From positions 1 through 41,767 of the forward strand of contig JAJRDU010000137.1 in assembly GCA_028748685.1 (NCBI GenBank): a stretch of DNA of 41,767 nt. The letters run 5' to 3'. This document shows, piece by piece, positions 17,731 through 26,179 of this stretch. The notes under the pieces are model-generated. The model was not told the origin of the DNA and made no database searches. It saw only the letters and a list, made by a program, of their open reading frames with translations. The position numbers and the translations under genes are program-made. Numbering within the stretch: position 1 is the stretch's first letter; each line of letters starts with the position of its first letter. Source of the stretch: Methylococcaceae bacterium (GTDB lineage Bacteria > Pseudomonadota > Gammaproteobacteria > Methylococcales > Methylomonadaceae).

Positions 17731-18951
17731 ATGAGACGCGCGGTTGTAACAGGTTTGGGGATTATTTCCAGCATAGGCAATAATCGAGACGAGGTGGTCG
17801 AATCACTGAAAACCGGCCGCTCCGGTATCGTTCATTCCGATGCCTATCGGGAACTAGGTTTCAGGAGCCACGTACACGGTCCCATCAATATCGACCTGGA
17901 CGAGGCCATCGATCGCAAGATCAAACGCTTCATGGGCGACGGCGCCGCTTACAACTATCTCGCCATGCAACAAGCCATCGCCGATTCCGGCCTGGCGGAC
18001 GATCAGGTTTCCAATTTTCGTACCGGCCTGGTGATGGGTTCCGGTGGTCCGTCGACATCGAATCTGGTCGATGCCGCCGACATTTTGCGTTCCAAGGGCG
18101 TGAAAAAAGTCGGCCCTTACATGGTGACGCGCGCCATGTCCAGCACCAACACCGCTTGCCTTGCCACGCCTTTCAAGATCAAGGGTGTCAACTACACCAT
18201 TAGCTCGGCCTGTGCCACCAGCGCTCACTGCATAGGGCATGCGATGGAACTGATCCAGCTCAATAAACAGGACGTGGTGTTCGCGGGCGGCGGCGAAGAA
18301 TTACATTGGACCATGTCGGTATTGTTCGACGCGATGGGCGCCTTATCATCGAAATACAACGAAACGCCGGCGACCGCTTCCAGACCTTATGACGCCAGTC
18401 GCGACGGCTTTGTGATTTCCGGAGGTGGTGGCGTACTGGTCATAGAAGAACTGGAACACGCCAAGGCGCGTGGCGCCAAAATTTATGCCGAACTGATCGG
18501 TTATGGCGCCACCTCGGACGGCTACGACATGGTGCAGCCTTCCGGCGAAGGCGCGGTGCGTTGTATGCAACAGGCCATGACCATGATAGACGGCAAGATC
18601 GACTACATCAACGCCCACGGCACCAGCACGCCGGTCGGCGATACTCGCGAACTGGAAGCCTTGCGCGCGGTATTCGGCAACGACAAGGTACCCCCGGTCA
18701 GTTCGACCAAATCCTTGACTGGCCATGCATTGGGCGCGGCGGGCGTCAACGAGGCGATCTACTCGCTGCTGATGATGGAGGAAAGCTTCCTCAGCGCCTC
18801 GGCCAATATCACCGAGCTCGATCCCGAAGCAGCGGGTATCCCCATCGTGCGCGAATACCAAGAAAACGTGACACTGAACACCGTGATGTCCAACAGCTTC
18901 GGTTTCGGCGGCACCAATGCCACGCTGATTTTCCAACGCTACGACGGCTAG
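17731..18951 (+). CDS. fabB: 3-oxoacyl-ACP synthase I FabB
   Basis: FabB elongates the cis-3-decenoyl-ACP produced by FabA, committing it to unsaturated fatty acids. The ATG at 17731 with AAGGTAA upstream gives 406 residues, exactly the E. coli length. The catalytic triad is visible: Cys161 in [15 protein letters not shown], His296 in [11 protein letters not shown] and His332 in [14 protein letters not shown], with the C-terminal GFGGTN loop. A longer in-frame extension back into fabA is spurious. The gene follows fabA directly and has no extra domains. Confidence 0.97.
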   Translation: MRRAVVTGLGIISSIGNNRDEVVESLKTGRSGIVHSDAYRELGFRSHVHGPINIDLDEAIDRKIKRFMGDGAAYNYLAMQQAIADSGLADDQVSNFRTGLVMGSGGPSTSNLVDAADILRSKGVKKVGPYMVTRAMSSTNTACLATPFKIKGVNYTISSACATSAHCIGHAMELIQLNKQDVVFAGGGEELHWTMSVLFDAMGALSSKYNETPATASRPYDASRDGFVISGGGGVLVIEELEHAKARGAKIYAELIGYGATSDGYDMVQPSGEGAVRCMQQAMTMIDGKIDYINAHGTSTPVGDTRELEALRAVFGNDKVPPVSSTKSLTGHALGAAGVNEAIYSLLMMEESFLSASANITELDPEAAGIPIVREYQENVTLNTVMSNSFGFGGTNATLIFQRYDG

Positions 18952-19002
18952 TCATTTGCGTCCAAGGCTCTATTTGCCCCGGACGCCCTCTCCCTTCCCT
19001 TT

Positions 19003-19980
19003 ATGTACGACCTAGAACAGAAATCCAGAACCCAGTTCAACAAGCTGCAGAAACGTCTGCGGCGCAACGTCGGCGAGGCGATTGCCGACTACAACATGAT
19101 CGAACAGGACGATAAAGTCATGGTATGCCTGTCCGGCGGCAAGGATTCCTACACGATGCTGGACATCCTGATGAACCTGCAAAAGACCGCGCCGGTCGAT
19201 TTCGAGATCATCGCCGTCAACTTGGACCAAAAACAGCCCGGATTTCCCGAGCATGTATTGCCGGAATATTTGCAATCCATGGGCGTGCCGTATCACATCA
19301 TCGAGCACGACACCTACAGCATCGTCAAGCGCATCATCCCGGAAGGCCAAACCACTTGCAGCCTGTGCTCCAGATTGCGGCGCGGCACCTTGTACGGTTT
19401 CGCCAAGGAACATAATGTCACCAAGATCGCCCTGGGCCATCACCGCGAAGACATCATCGAAACTTTTTTCCTGAACATGTTCCACGGCGGAAAGCTCAAG
19501 GCCATGCCGCCGAAATTGCTCAGCGACGACAAGCAAAACATCGTGATTCGTCCTTTGGCCTACTGCCGTGAAAAGGACATCAATCGCTTCGCCGCCTTCA
19601 AGAAATTTCCCATCATTCCCTGCAATTTGTGCGGCTCGCAGGAAAATCTGCAGCGCAAGGCGATGAAACAGATGCTGTCCGGCTGGGATAAACAGTTTCC
19701 CGGCCGCCTGGAAACCATCTTCGCCAGCTTGCAAAACATCGCACCTTCGCAGATGCTGGACACCGGCTTGTTCGATTTCGCCGGCTTGCGACGCGACCCC
19801 GACTCGACAATGCAGATCATCACTTCAGACGCCTGCATGAATGCCACCACTAAAGGGTGGTCTGCGGACAGCGGTGGGTCAACGAAGGGACGACAATCCG
19901 CTCCTGCGTTTGCTGCATTCAGTACATCCCGTACTTCAGCAGTTGCCGATGAGCCCGGATTGGACATCCTTGAACGCTAA
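19003..19980 (+). CDS. ttcA: tRNA 2-thiocytidine synthetase TtcA with unusual C-terminal tail
   Basis: TtcA thiolates cytidine 32 of certain tRNAs using ATP and an oxygen-sensitive [4Fe-4S] cluster. The PP-loop SGGKDS is at residues 44-49. Cluster cysteines Cys119 and Cys122 (CSLC) and the Cys207/Cys210 pair (CNLC) are present, with [18 protein letters not shown] and [16 protein letters not shown] typical of the family. After residue ~273 (DPDSTMQII) about 50 residues follow that are hydrophilic, low in conserved motifs and unlike the usual C-terminus; they are encoded by a stretch with short inverted repeats (19835-19930). This looks like a small insertion tolerated at the C-terminus. The protein is 325 residues; the E. 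coli protein is 311. Confidence 0.93.
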   Translation: MYDLEQKSRTQFNKLQKRLRRNVGEAIADYNMIEQDDKVMVCLSGGKDSYTMLDILMNLQKTAPVDFEIIAVNLDQKQPGFPEHVLPEYLQSMGVPYHIIEHDTYSIVKRIIPEGQTTCSLCSRLRRGTLYGFAKEHNVTKIALGHHREDIIETFFLNMFHGGKLKAMPPKLLSDDKQNIVIRPLAYCREKDINRFAAFKKFPIIPCNLCGSQENLQRKAMKQMLSGWDKQFPGRLETIFASLQNIAPSQMLDTGLFDFAGLRRDPDSTMQIITSDACMNATTKGWSADSGGSTKGRQSAPAFAAFSTSRTSAVADEPGLDILER

Positions 19981-19997
19981 CTTGATGGAAAGTAACA

Positions 19998-21044
19998 ATG
20001 AAAAACACTATCCTGGTGACGGGCGGCGCCGGCTACATCGGTAGCCACACCTGCGTTGAGCTGCTAAACAACGGTTTTGAGGTGATCGTCGTCGACAACC
20101 TCGGCAACAGCAAGATCGAATCCCTGCGCCGAATCGAAAAAATCACGGGGCATTCCGTCAAGTTTTATCAAGCCGACATCTGCGACGAAGCCGCACTCGC
20201 CGGTATTTTCCAGGACAATAAAGTCGATGCTGTGATTCACTTCGCGGGACTCAAGGCCGTCGGCGAATCCTGCCAACAGCCCCTCAATTATTACAGGAAT
20301 AACATCAGCGGCACCCTGGTATTGCTGGAGACCATGGCCGAACACGGCGTCAAGAACCTGGTGTTCAGCTCATCGGCTACCGTCTACGGCGACCCACATG
20401 TGGTACCGATCACGGAGGATTTTCCGCTGCAAGCCACCAATCCCTACGGCCGCACCAAACTGTTCATCGAGGAAATCCTCCGCGACGCCAGCGCCGCCGA
20501 CGCGCTCAACCACGGCGATCAACCCTGGAAAATTGCGATCCTGCGCTATTTCAACCCTATCGGCGCCCATGGCAGCGGCCTGATCGGCGAAGATCCCAAC
20601 GGTATTCCCAATAACCTGATGCCTTACCTGTCGCAAGTCGCCATCGGCAAGCTGGAAATGCTGTCGGTGTTTGGTGACGACTACCCTACCCCTGACGGCA
20701 CCGGCGTGCGCGATTACATCCATGTCGTCGATCTTGCTCAAGGCCACATCAAAGCCTTGCAATATCTGATGAATCAAGAGGAAACGGCCTCGGTTTGCGA
20801 AGCCTTCAATCTGGGTACCGGTACCGGCTACAGCGTGCTGGACATGGTGAAAACCTTCAAGAAAGTCAACGGTTGCGATGTGCCTTACAAAATCACGCCA
20901 CGCCGTCCGGGGGACGTCGCCGCTTGTTACGCCGACCCTGGTTTATCACGGCAAAAATTGGATTGGCAAGCGAAAAGAAATTTGGACGAAATGCTGGTCG
21001 ACGCCTGGCGCTGGCAGAAGAACAATCCTAACGGTTACAGCTGA
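19998..21044 (+). CDS. galE: UDP-glucose 4-epimerase GalE
   Basis: GalE interconverts UDP-glucose and UDP-galactose with bound NAD, supplying galactose for LPS or exopolysaccharide. The 348-residue protein has the Rossmann motif [10 protein letters not shown] at the N-terminus, [11 protein letters not shown] with the catalytic Ser region, the YxxxK pair Tyr150/Lys154 in [18 protein letters not shown] and [20 protein letters not shown] precedes the ATG by a good distance. It follows ttcA by 17 bases on the same strand. Its last 10 bases overlap the 3' end of the convergent cyclase gene, so the two messages are antisense at their ends. Confidence 0.95.
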   Translation: MKNTILVTGGAGYIGSHTCVELLNNGFEVIVVDNLGNSKIESLRRIEKITGHSVKFYQADICDEAALAGIFQDNKVDAVIHFAGLKAVGESCQQPLNYYRNNISGTLVLLETMAEHGVKNLVFSSSATVYGDPHVVPITEDFPLQATNPYGRTKLFIEEILRDASAADALNHGDQPWKIAILRYFNPIGAHGSGLIGEDPNGIPNNLMPYLSQVAIGKLEMLSVFGDDYPTPDGTGVRDYIHVVDLAQGHIKALQYLMNQEETASVCEAFNLGTGTGYSVLDMVKTFKKVNGCDVPYKITPRRPGDVAACYADPGLSRQKLDWQAKRNLDEMLVDAWRWQKNNPNGYS

Positions 21045-22159
21045 GCTTCTTCAGTCATCGCCAGCACGCCGCTGTTTTCAATCCTATTGCGTCCATTGCG
21101 CTTGGCTTCATATAAAGCCGCATCGGCGGTTTGAATCAAGCGTTCAGCAATCTCCGTGACTGGCCTTTTGATCATTTGGTTGGGTTGATAGGTTGCGGCA
21201 CCGATGGAAATGGTCACGGGAATGAGCTGGCCGGCATATTCAAATCGCAAGCCAGCTATGCTTGAACGAATACGTTCGGCGATTTCACCCGCGCTCTTCT
21301 GATCACTTTGCGACAACAAGGCGACGAACTCTTCGCCGCCGTAGCGCGACAACACATCATTGCTCCGCAATTGCTTTTTAATGACCCCAGCAACCCGCGC
21401 TAACACCTGATCACCGACCGGGTGCCCAAAGCCATCGTTGATACGCTTGAAAAAATCAATATCCAGAAACAAGCACGACAATGGATCGCGGGTGCGCTGA
21501 CTACGATCCAGCTCCTCTTCGATACGTTGCTCAAGGAAACGGCGATTGTTCACGCCCGTCAATGGATCGACCAGACTGGTTCGGCGCATGATCTCGAAAT
21601 TGAGGTTGTTCTCCAGGCAGATACTAATCACAGAAGCAATATGCTCGATGAAATCGGTCGCCATGCCGTGGGTAAAACGATTCTCCTGATAGCTACCGAA
21701 ATTGAGTGATCCCAGACACTTGCCCCTACGCATCAGCGGAGCAATAACCACGGACGCGGGTTTTCTGGTCGGATTCGGAAAAAACCGATCACAACTAGCG
21801 GCTTGATAAATACCCAGAAACGGCCGGACCGGTAAACCAAAACTACTTTGTAGGATTTGATCGTCGCCAATCAGAAAGAGATCCTCCCGGGCTCGATGAT
21901 CATAATTATCAGTGTCGAGATAAGCCGCAATTTCAGCTTTCGGATCCATCAAGCACAAACTGATAATATCCAGATCGAACAACGCCCTGCTTTCGCCCAG
22001 AATAAACTCAATCATCTCGGCTAAAGAACTCAGACTCAACAAGCTCATCTCAAAACGCTGGAGGCGTTTTAGCGTAGTACTATTGTGCTGAACTCGGCTC
22101 AGCATGCCATCCAGATGGCTTTGCAGAACACTCAAACCTGTCGTGATATCCTCTTCCAA
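21035..22159 (-). CDS. GAF-type sensor diguanylate cyclase (GGDEF)
   Basis: The 374-residue soluble protein has an N-terminal GAF or DUF484-like domain (about 35-195) and a C-terminal GGDEF domain. The active site is GGEEF at residues 274-278, with RxxD (Arg265-Asp268) exactly five residues upstream, so it should make c-di-GMP and be product-inhibited through an I-site. [23 protein letters not shown] supplies the metal and substrate contacts. The start is a TTG, since an in-frame stop lies just upstream and no ATG precedes it; an internal ATG at 22105 is the alternative. It converges on galE with a 10-base overlap. Upstream is the decayed integration region. Confidence 0.88.
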   Translation of the reverse strand: MEEDITTGLSVLQSHLDGMLSRVQHNSTTLKRLQRFEMSLLSLSSLAEMIEFILGESRALFDLDIISLCLMDPKAEIAAYLDTDNYDHRAREDLFLIGDDQILQSSFGLPVRPFLGIYQAASCDRFFPNPTRKPASVVIAPLMRRGKCLGSLNFGSYQENRFTHGMATDFIEHIASVISICLENNLNFEIMRRTSLVDPLTGVNNRRFLEQRIEEELDRSQRTRDPLSCLFLDIDFFKRINDGFGHPVGDQVLARVAGVIKKQLRSNDVLSRYGGEEFVALLSQSDQKSAGEIAERIRSSIAGLRFEYAGQLIPVTISIGAATYQPNQMIKRPVTEIAERLIQTADAALYEAKRNGRNRIENSGVLAMTEEAQL

Positions 22160-22333
22160 TCTCTATCTCATCTTGATTCTTGACCGGACTTAAGCCTAGC
22201 AGCTTTCCAGAAAAATGTTTGTCCAGACTGGCATTAGCTCCAATTATTCAACTACCTACAGTAAACTATCATCGCCAGGATTTGCCAAAAATCCATTAAG
22301 TTTTGCAGTTTTGCTGATCGACACAATAACGAT

Positions 22334-22708
22334 GGCGGCCAGCCAATTACCGGTTACGTCTGCAAAACTATCCAGAATCGGCAATCCGGCTTTTATTCGT
22401 CCTTCATTTTGCTTAGCGGATTGTTTGGCTTATTCGGACTGGTTCCGAATGTCCGCGGGATTGTTACCGTTGGCAATTTGGGAGCGGGCTTCTTCGGCTT
22501 TACGGCGGGCATTTTCCAAACTGGCATCGGGATAGGTGCCAAATCCCAAGCGGTTTTGTTTGCCTTCAAAACGGTAAATAAAAATCCATCACTTCGTGCT
22601 GTTGGCTTTTACCAGCAGGGCCAATCCGCCGCCATCGTTGCTGGTGTAGTCTTTTTCTTTGGGTTTCGCGGCTCTATAAACCGCATCCTTATTGAGTTTT
22701 TCAGCCAT
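22334..22708 (-). pseudogene. Decayed tyrosine integrase, N-terminal part (P4-type, DUF4102)
   Basis: Reading the minus strand from ATG at 22708 gives MAEKLNKDAVYRAAKP, then a TGA at codon 40 and a TAA at codon 93 without any frameshift. The frame still reads IFIYRFEGKQNRLGFGTYPDASLENARRK, the hallmark of the N-terminal arm-binding domain of P4-like integrases, and continues to DSFADVTGNWLA, which matches the start of the core-binding domain. After that the similarity ends, so the catalytic domain with its tyrosine has been deleted. The gene points away from the tRNA gene, as integrases next to an attachment site do. No function is expected. Confidence 0.85.
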
Positions 22709-22724
22709 TGTGAACCATCAAAAA

Positions 22725-22790
22725 AGTGACACTGTGAATGTCACTTTAGCTGGTGTCACAATTAATGTCACTACTTTGGCTGAATGTCAC
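22725..22790. repeat. Repeated AATGTCAC motifs upstream of the integrase pseudogene
   Basis: AATGTCAC occurs at 22737-22744, 22764-22771 and 22783-22790, with a variant GGTGTCAC at 22752-22759 and an inverted AGTGACAC at 22725-22732. They lie between the degenerate attachment copy and the integrase start. Arm-type integrase binding sites or regulator operators typically sit here. Confidence 0.55.
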
Positions 22791-22815
22791 TGGTTTTTGC
22801 TGGATTGCTTTGGAC

Positions 22816-22920
22816 ATAAAAAAAATCCGCCAAACCTTATATCTCGCGGGTTTCTGTACTTCTTTGCATCTCTTAAAATGCTTGATTGGTGCTCAGACCT
22901 CAATCGAATTAAGCCTGTAC
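22816..22920 (-). repeat. Degenerate copy of tRNA-Leu 3' end plus terminator (old attachment site)
   Basis: This stretch aligns almost end to end with 23120-23225. It starts with the same A-run and hairpin (22816-22852), has a matching TTGCATCT... spacer, and ends with a copy of the tRNA 3' part beginning TGG at 22887 and followed by TGCTCAGACC and AATCGAA. Small indels and substitutions show long decay. It is best read as the distal attachment site left by an integration into tRNA-Leu. Confidence 0.75.
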
Positions 22921-22921
22921 A

Positions 22922-23002
22922 GGCGCCGTCGTTTAGCCGTTTGTCTTTGTCATCCGGTTTGGCGTTGCGAAGCGTGGCGTCGGTAAGTATATGTTTTGCC
23001 AT
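22922..23002 (-). pseudogene. Second integrase remnant, N-terminal 27 codons
   Basis: From ATG at 23002 the minus strand encodes MAKHILTDATLRNAKPDDKD followed by KRLNDGA, a typical start of a P4-like integrase. The frame then enters the degenerate tRNA copy, so everything else of the integrase and its element has been deleted. A 12-bp perfect palindrome (22913-22924) lies at the junction. The fragment is directly downstream of the tRNA-Leu gene, the normal place for an integrase. Confidence 0.75.
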
Positions 23003-23009
23003 GCAGAAC

Positions 23010-23097
23010 ACCTCGATTTACTGTAACTGCAGTAACTTTTTTCGGTGATTTGCAGTTACTGTAAAACTTACTGCAACTTTTGCAAGCTGTTACTGTA
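23010..23097. repeat. GTTACTG-type repeat cluster upstream of the second integrase remnant
   Basis: Variants of TTACTG/CAGTAA recur at least five times: TTACTGTAACTG, CAGTAAC, CAGTTACTGTAA, CTTACTGCAAC and GTTACTGTA. They occupy the 90 bases before the integrase ATG at 23002, the position of arm-type or regulator sites. The motif differs from the AATGTCAC series beside the other remnant, so the two elements belonged to different families. Confidence 0.5.
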
Positions 23098-23121
23098 TTT
23101 TACCGGACTACGTTGAACAAT

Positions 23122-23156
23122 AAAAAAAACCCGCTAAGCCTTGTAACTTGCGGGTT
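23122..23156 (-). terminator. Terminator downstream of tRNA-Leu
   Basis: On the minus strand AACCCGC pairs with GCGGGTT (arms 23150-23156 and 23128-23134) and is followed by a run of eight T. It lies 35 bases past the tRNA 3' end. A degenerate copy exists at 22816-22852. Confidence 0.8.
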
Positions 23157-23190
23157 TTTGGATTGGGCTGCATCTATTTGGATGCATAAA

Positions 23191-23277
23191 TGGTGCCTCA
23201 GACCGGAATCGAACCGGTACGACCTTTCGGTCGCGAGATTTTAAGTCTCGTGCGTCTACCTATTTCGCCACCGAGGC
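23191..23277 (-). tRNA. tRNA-Leu (anticodon TAA)
   Basis: The 87-base minus-strand gene starts GCCTCGG and ends CTGAGGC-A-CCA, so the CCA is encoded. The anticodon stem-loop has TAA, reading UUA leucine codons. A long variable arm (a GCGACC/GGTCGT-type stem) and the T-loop GGTTCGATTCC are present, as expected of class II tRNA-Leu. The gene has served as an integration site: two integrase remnants and a second copy of its 3' end lie directly downstream. Confidence 0.96.
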
Positions 23278-23302
23278 AATCATATGACCGTAAATTTGGT
23301 GA

Positions 23303-23330
23303 ATTCTATAGAAATGCCGAAATTTGTCAA
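23303..23330 (-). promoter_or_regulatory. Promoter of tRNA-Leu
   Basis: TTGACA (23325-23330) and TAGAAT (23303-23308) are separated by 16 bases on the minus strand. The -10 box is 25 bases before the tRNA 5' end, giving a short leader. This is one of the best sigma-70 matches in the window. Confidence 0.8.
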
Positions 23331-23771
23331 TTGATAATTCTTTTGTCGTGCTCCGCAGAGCTACTCTTTTGATGTAATGATACTTGATAGGCTCAATTTG
23401 CCAGGAATTGCCCAAACCACGTACGAGCCTAACAAAACAATTGCAATCACGAACTACGACTAATCAAACATATTCCTCCGGCCGAACTGAATCCCTACAG
23501 AAACGGTTGGACAACTTCCAGGTTACGCTCTTGTATGATTAACGTTGAGCGATAGGTAGCTCCAAAACCTTGAACAGCGATTCGCAATTATTAACTGGGC
23601 CGCAGATAAAGAAATGCCAGTTGATTTGAAAGAATCCCTTGCTTATCGACACTGCTCTTTTGGCAATTTTGACATCCGATTTAAGCCAAATTTGCCGGGA
23701 TAATTCGCCGAAACAAGGCCATCATAAAAACCGACGGAAAGGGCGTTTTCCACCAATGCACTGAAAAACCC
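23331..23771. other. Non-coding region between tRNA-Leu and the transglycosylase gene
   Basis: About 440 bases with no convincing gene, repeat or RNA. A TTGACA at 23669 has no matching -10 at a normal distance. I see nothing else to report here. Confidence 0.5.
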
Positions 23772-23777
23772 TATAAT
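23772..23777 (+). promoter_or_regulatory. TATAAT only 8 bases before a start codon (possible leaderless promoter)
   Basis: A consensus TATAAT ends 8 bases before the ATG at 23786. If used, transcription would start within a few bases of the start codon and the message would be leaderless. The only -35-like sequence is TTTCCA at a long 19-base spacing. Confidence 0.35.
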
Positions 23778-23785
23778 TGCTTACC

Positions 23786-24883
23786 ATGAACAGGCAAAAA
23801 CCGGCACTCAAACCGCCAATTAATCCCCCTATCCGCGCCGGCAAAACGCCCGGCAAGCGGTCGCCTAAACAAAAATCCACCGGAAAGAAACGTTCGAATA
23901 AACGCGGAAAGTTCAAACAGAACCTGCCCTTTCTGGCGATAGAATGCCTGGGGCTGATCGCCAGCGCCGTGTTGCTGACGATGTCTGTCCTGGGTTATTC
24001 GGCCAATCTATTCTCCGGCTCGGGATTTTTTTCCAACCTGCTGCCCTTTGCCGTCGGCGTCGTCGGCCTGATCATGACTGCAGCGGTGTTGTTGATAGGC
24101 TGGAGTAGATTGCGCAACTGGCTGCTGGACAAGGCGGCTACCGCGCCGGCGATGCTCTCGGGTTTCCTGGCGCTATGCTGCGTGTGGTTTGTGTTCCATG
24201 ACGGCTACACGCCGGTATTCACCCATTTCCGTACCTTGGTCGGCGGCAAACAACAGGCCGCCCGCACCACCCTGGCACATCAGGTATTCGCGGCCTACCG
24301 GCGTTACGGCGAAAGCCAATTGCAGAAAATGATAGACCGCGCCGCAGTCTTTAATTCGGACATCAAGGATGCGGCCGAAAGCTTCGATCTCGATCCCGAC
24401 ATTTTGTTGGGCGTAGCCGCCACGGAATCGTCGTTCATGCCACGCGACAGCAGCGACGGCGGCCGTGGTCTATTTCAGATAACCGCTGTATCGAAATCCA
24501 TCATGGAACAGGCTCGCCGGGAGTTGTCCGTCGACCAATTATCCCTGGACGATCCGCGCCACAACGCCTTTATCGCCGCCGCCACGCTGAAAAATTATCT
24601 GGACGAAATGCACGGCGACCTGTTTATGGGCTTATTGGCTTACAACATCGGCCCGCGCAACGGCGGCTTGAAATTCATCATGCAGCAATATGGCGCCACC
24701 GATTTCATCAGCATGCAGCCTTATATCCAACAACTGCCGCGCGACTATCCGATTCGGGTCTTATCCTATGCGCTGGCCTTCAGGCTCTGGCAACACGACG
24801 GCAAACTGCTGGCCTATCAGGAAGGCGATAATGCCGTTCACATCCAGCGTCTGGGCATTCCCGGCATGGAAACGGTTTTTTGA
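23786..24883 (+). CDS. Membrane-anchored lytic transglycosylase-like protein (SLT domain)
   Basis: A 365-residue protein with a very basic, proline-rich cytoplasmic N-terminus (residues 1-45), two or three hydrophobic helices (about 50-75, 83-105 and 115-135) and a C-terminal SLT domain. The likely catalytic residue is Glu214 in GVAATESSFMP, followed by GGRGLFQIT and the LLAYNIGPRNGG motif, so a murein lyase fold is clear. It probably cleaves peptidoglycan from an inner-membrane anchor. The ATG at 23786 is used; a TTG nine bases earlier is possible. No ribosome site is visible and a TATAAT lies right before the start. It converges on the thioredoxin-fusion gene with a 7-base gap. Confidence 0.82.
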   Translation: MNRQKPALKPPINPPIRAGKTPGKRSPKQKSTGKKRSNKRGKFKQNLPFLAIECLGLIASAVLLTMSVLGYSANLFSGSGFFSNLLPFAVGVVGLIMTAAVLLIGWSRLRNWLLDKAATAPAMLSGFLALCCVWFVFHDGYTPVFTHFRTLVGGKQQAARTTLAHQVFAAYRRYGESQLQKMIDRAAVFNSDIKDAAESFDLDPDILLGVAATESSFMPRDSSDGGRGLFQITAVSKSIMEQARRELSVDQLSLDDPRHNAFIAAATLKNYLDEMHGDLFMGLLAYNIGPRNGGLKFIMQQYGATDFISMQPYIQQLPRDYPIRVLSYALAFRLWQHDGKLLAYQEGDNAVHIQRLGIPGMETVF

Positions 24884-24890
24884 TGGTCCG

Positions 24891-26123
24891 CTAAAACAGC
24901 AGGTAGACGCCCAGGCCCACCATCACCAAACCGCTGATCAGTTTCAAACGGCGGCCTTCCTTTTCCTGCAAGCGCTGCTGGCTGAGGGTAATCACGCCGA
25001 TCGCCAATATCACCACGTCGTCGAACATATAAGCGACGTTATACAGCAGCAGATAAGCGTAATAACTCAGGCTATCCAGTTGCCGCAAGGTCAGAATCCG
25101 GGTGTAAAGTGCCGGAAAGCCCGAAGTACACAGTAACTCGACGACCTGCACCAATACCGCCAATACCACTGCGCCTATCATCGCGCCGGTCAGGTTTTCC
25201 GCCTGCAGGATGCTCCGCATTCGCGCATAGATACCCGGTTTGGCGGAGGCCGGAATCGACAGCGAAATTCCTGAACCAACCCCCCGGAAATCCTTGAGAT
25301 TGATCGCTCCCGCCACAATGGCAATGGCGGCTATCGCCAGCTGGGAGACTCGCGACAAGCCTATCAACAAGAACAGATTCAGCCAGGCCGCCATGAACAC
25401 GAAATAGGCCAAACCCTGCACGGCTACGAATATGCCGGCTACCGCCAGCATCCGTGGCCGGTTTCCCATCGGCGCCAGCATCGAGACCATCAGCAGTAGA
25501 ACCCACATGGAACAGGGATTGAAGCCGTCCAGCAAGCCCATCGCCAGCGTAAACAACGGCAAGCCGACGTCTTCCAGCGTGATATGCTTCCCTAACAGCG
25601 TGACTTCGAAACGCTCAGCCTCGGTTTTTTTCTCCTCGGCGGAATCTGGGCCGCACTCCAGGCTTTGTTCGGCTTCGCAACTACCGGCATCATCCCCACC
25701 GGTCGGCTTAGAATTGAGTTTCGCCGACAACGCCTCACGTATCAGCGTACCGGTGGATGCTTCCTCGGAATAGCCGATGATGAGCTGCCCGCCTACCCAG
25801 AACGCCGGCACCCGCACCCCGTTTTCCTGACGCGTCTCGGCAAGGGTTTTAAGACGATCGAAGGCCAGTACGTCTTCGGTAATATCGCGAATCACGATAT
25901 GCAAGCCGGGCTTTTCAAGTTTTAATGCGGCCAAAAATTGTTCCGCTTCGGCGCAATGCGGACACCCATTCCGAACAAAAACTTCGATGTCGGCCTGCTC
26001 GGCGCCGGCTTGAGTACCGGGTGCCGACATTTGAGTCGCGCTTTCCGCAAAACTAGGCAAGGGCAATGGCGCCAAAATACTCAAAACCAGGGCCATCAGT
26101 AGTTTGAAATGAGCTTTGTTCAC
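24891..26123 (-). CDS. Thioredoxin/glutaredoxin-CcdA-like fusion with three cysteine pairs
   Basis: From a GTG at 26123, preceded by a strong AGGGAGA site, the 410-residue protein begins with a signal peptide (residues 1-27). A thioredoxin-fold domain follows with CPHC at 54-57 and the cis-Pro in VRVPAFWVGG. A polar linker carries Cys149 and Cys157. About six or seven membrane helices complete the protein, with Cys204 in GFNPC and Cys332 in ELLCTSGF, the CcdA/DsbD membrane pair. The three pairs are what DsbD uses to move electrons from the cytoplasm to periplasmic partners, here in a different order. The downstream target may be the PQQ-associated binding protein's pathway or cytochrome c maturation; this is inference. 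The gene lies 56 bases after the binding-protein gene on the same strand. Confidence 0.8.
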   Translation of the reverse strand: MNKAHFKLLMALVLSILAPLPLPSFAESATQMSAPGTQAGAEQADIEVFVRNGCPHCAEAEQFLAALKLEKPGLHIVIRDITEDVLAFDRLKTLAETRQENGVRVPAFWVGGQLIIGYSEEASTGTLIREALSAKLNSKPTGGDDAGSCEAEQSLECGPDSAEEKKTEAERFEVTLLGKHITLEDVGLPLFTLAMGLLDGFNPCSMWVLLLMVSMLAPMGNRPRMLAVAGIFVAVQGLAYFVFMAAWLNLFLLIGLSRVSQLAIAAIAIVAGAINLKDFRGVGSGISLSIPASAKPGIYARMRSILQAENLTGAMIGAVVLAVLVQVVELLCTSGFPALYTRILTLRQLDSLSYYAYLLLYNVAYMFDDVVILAIGVITLSQQRLQEKEGRRLKLISGLVMVGLGVYLLF

Positions 26124-26179
26124 TTGACTCTCCCTTGTAGAAATCAACCGCTTGAATTTTACCAAGCCGAATCTTAAGT

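Noticed and set aside
19012-19734. Long minus-strand frame under ttcA
   Set aside because: It is a shadow of a GC-rich coding gene; TtcA motifs on the plus strand are complete.
22215-22729. Plus-strand open frames over the integrase remnant
   Set aside because: The minus strand carries the recognisable integrase similarity; the plus-strand frames have no homology I know and no ribosome sites.
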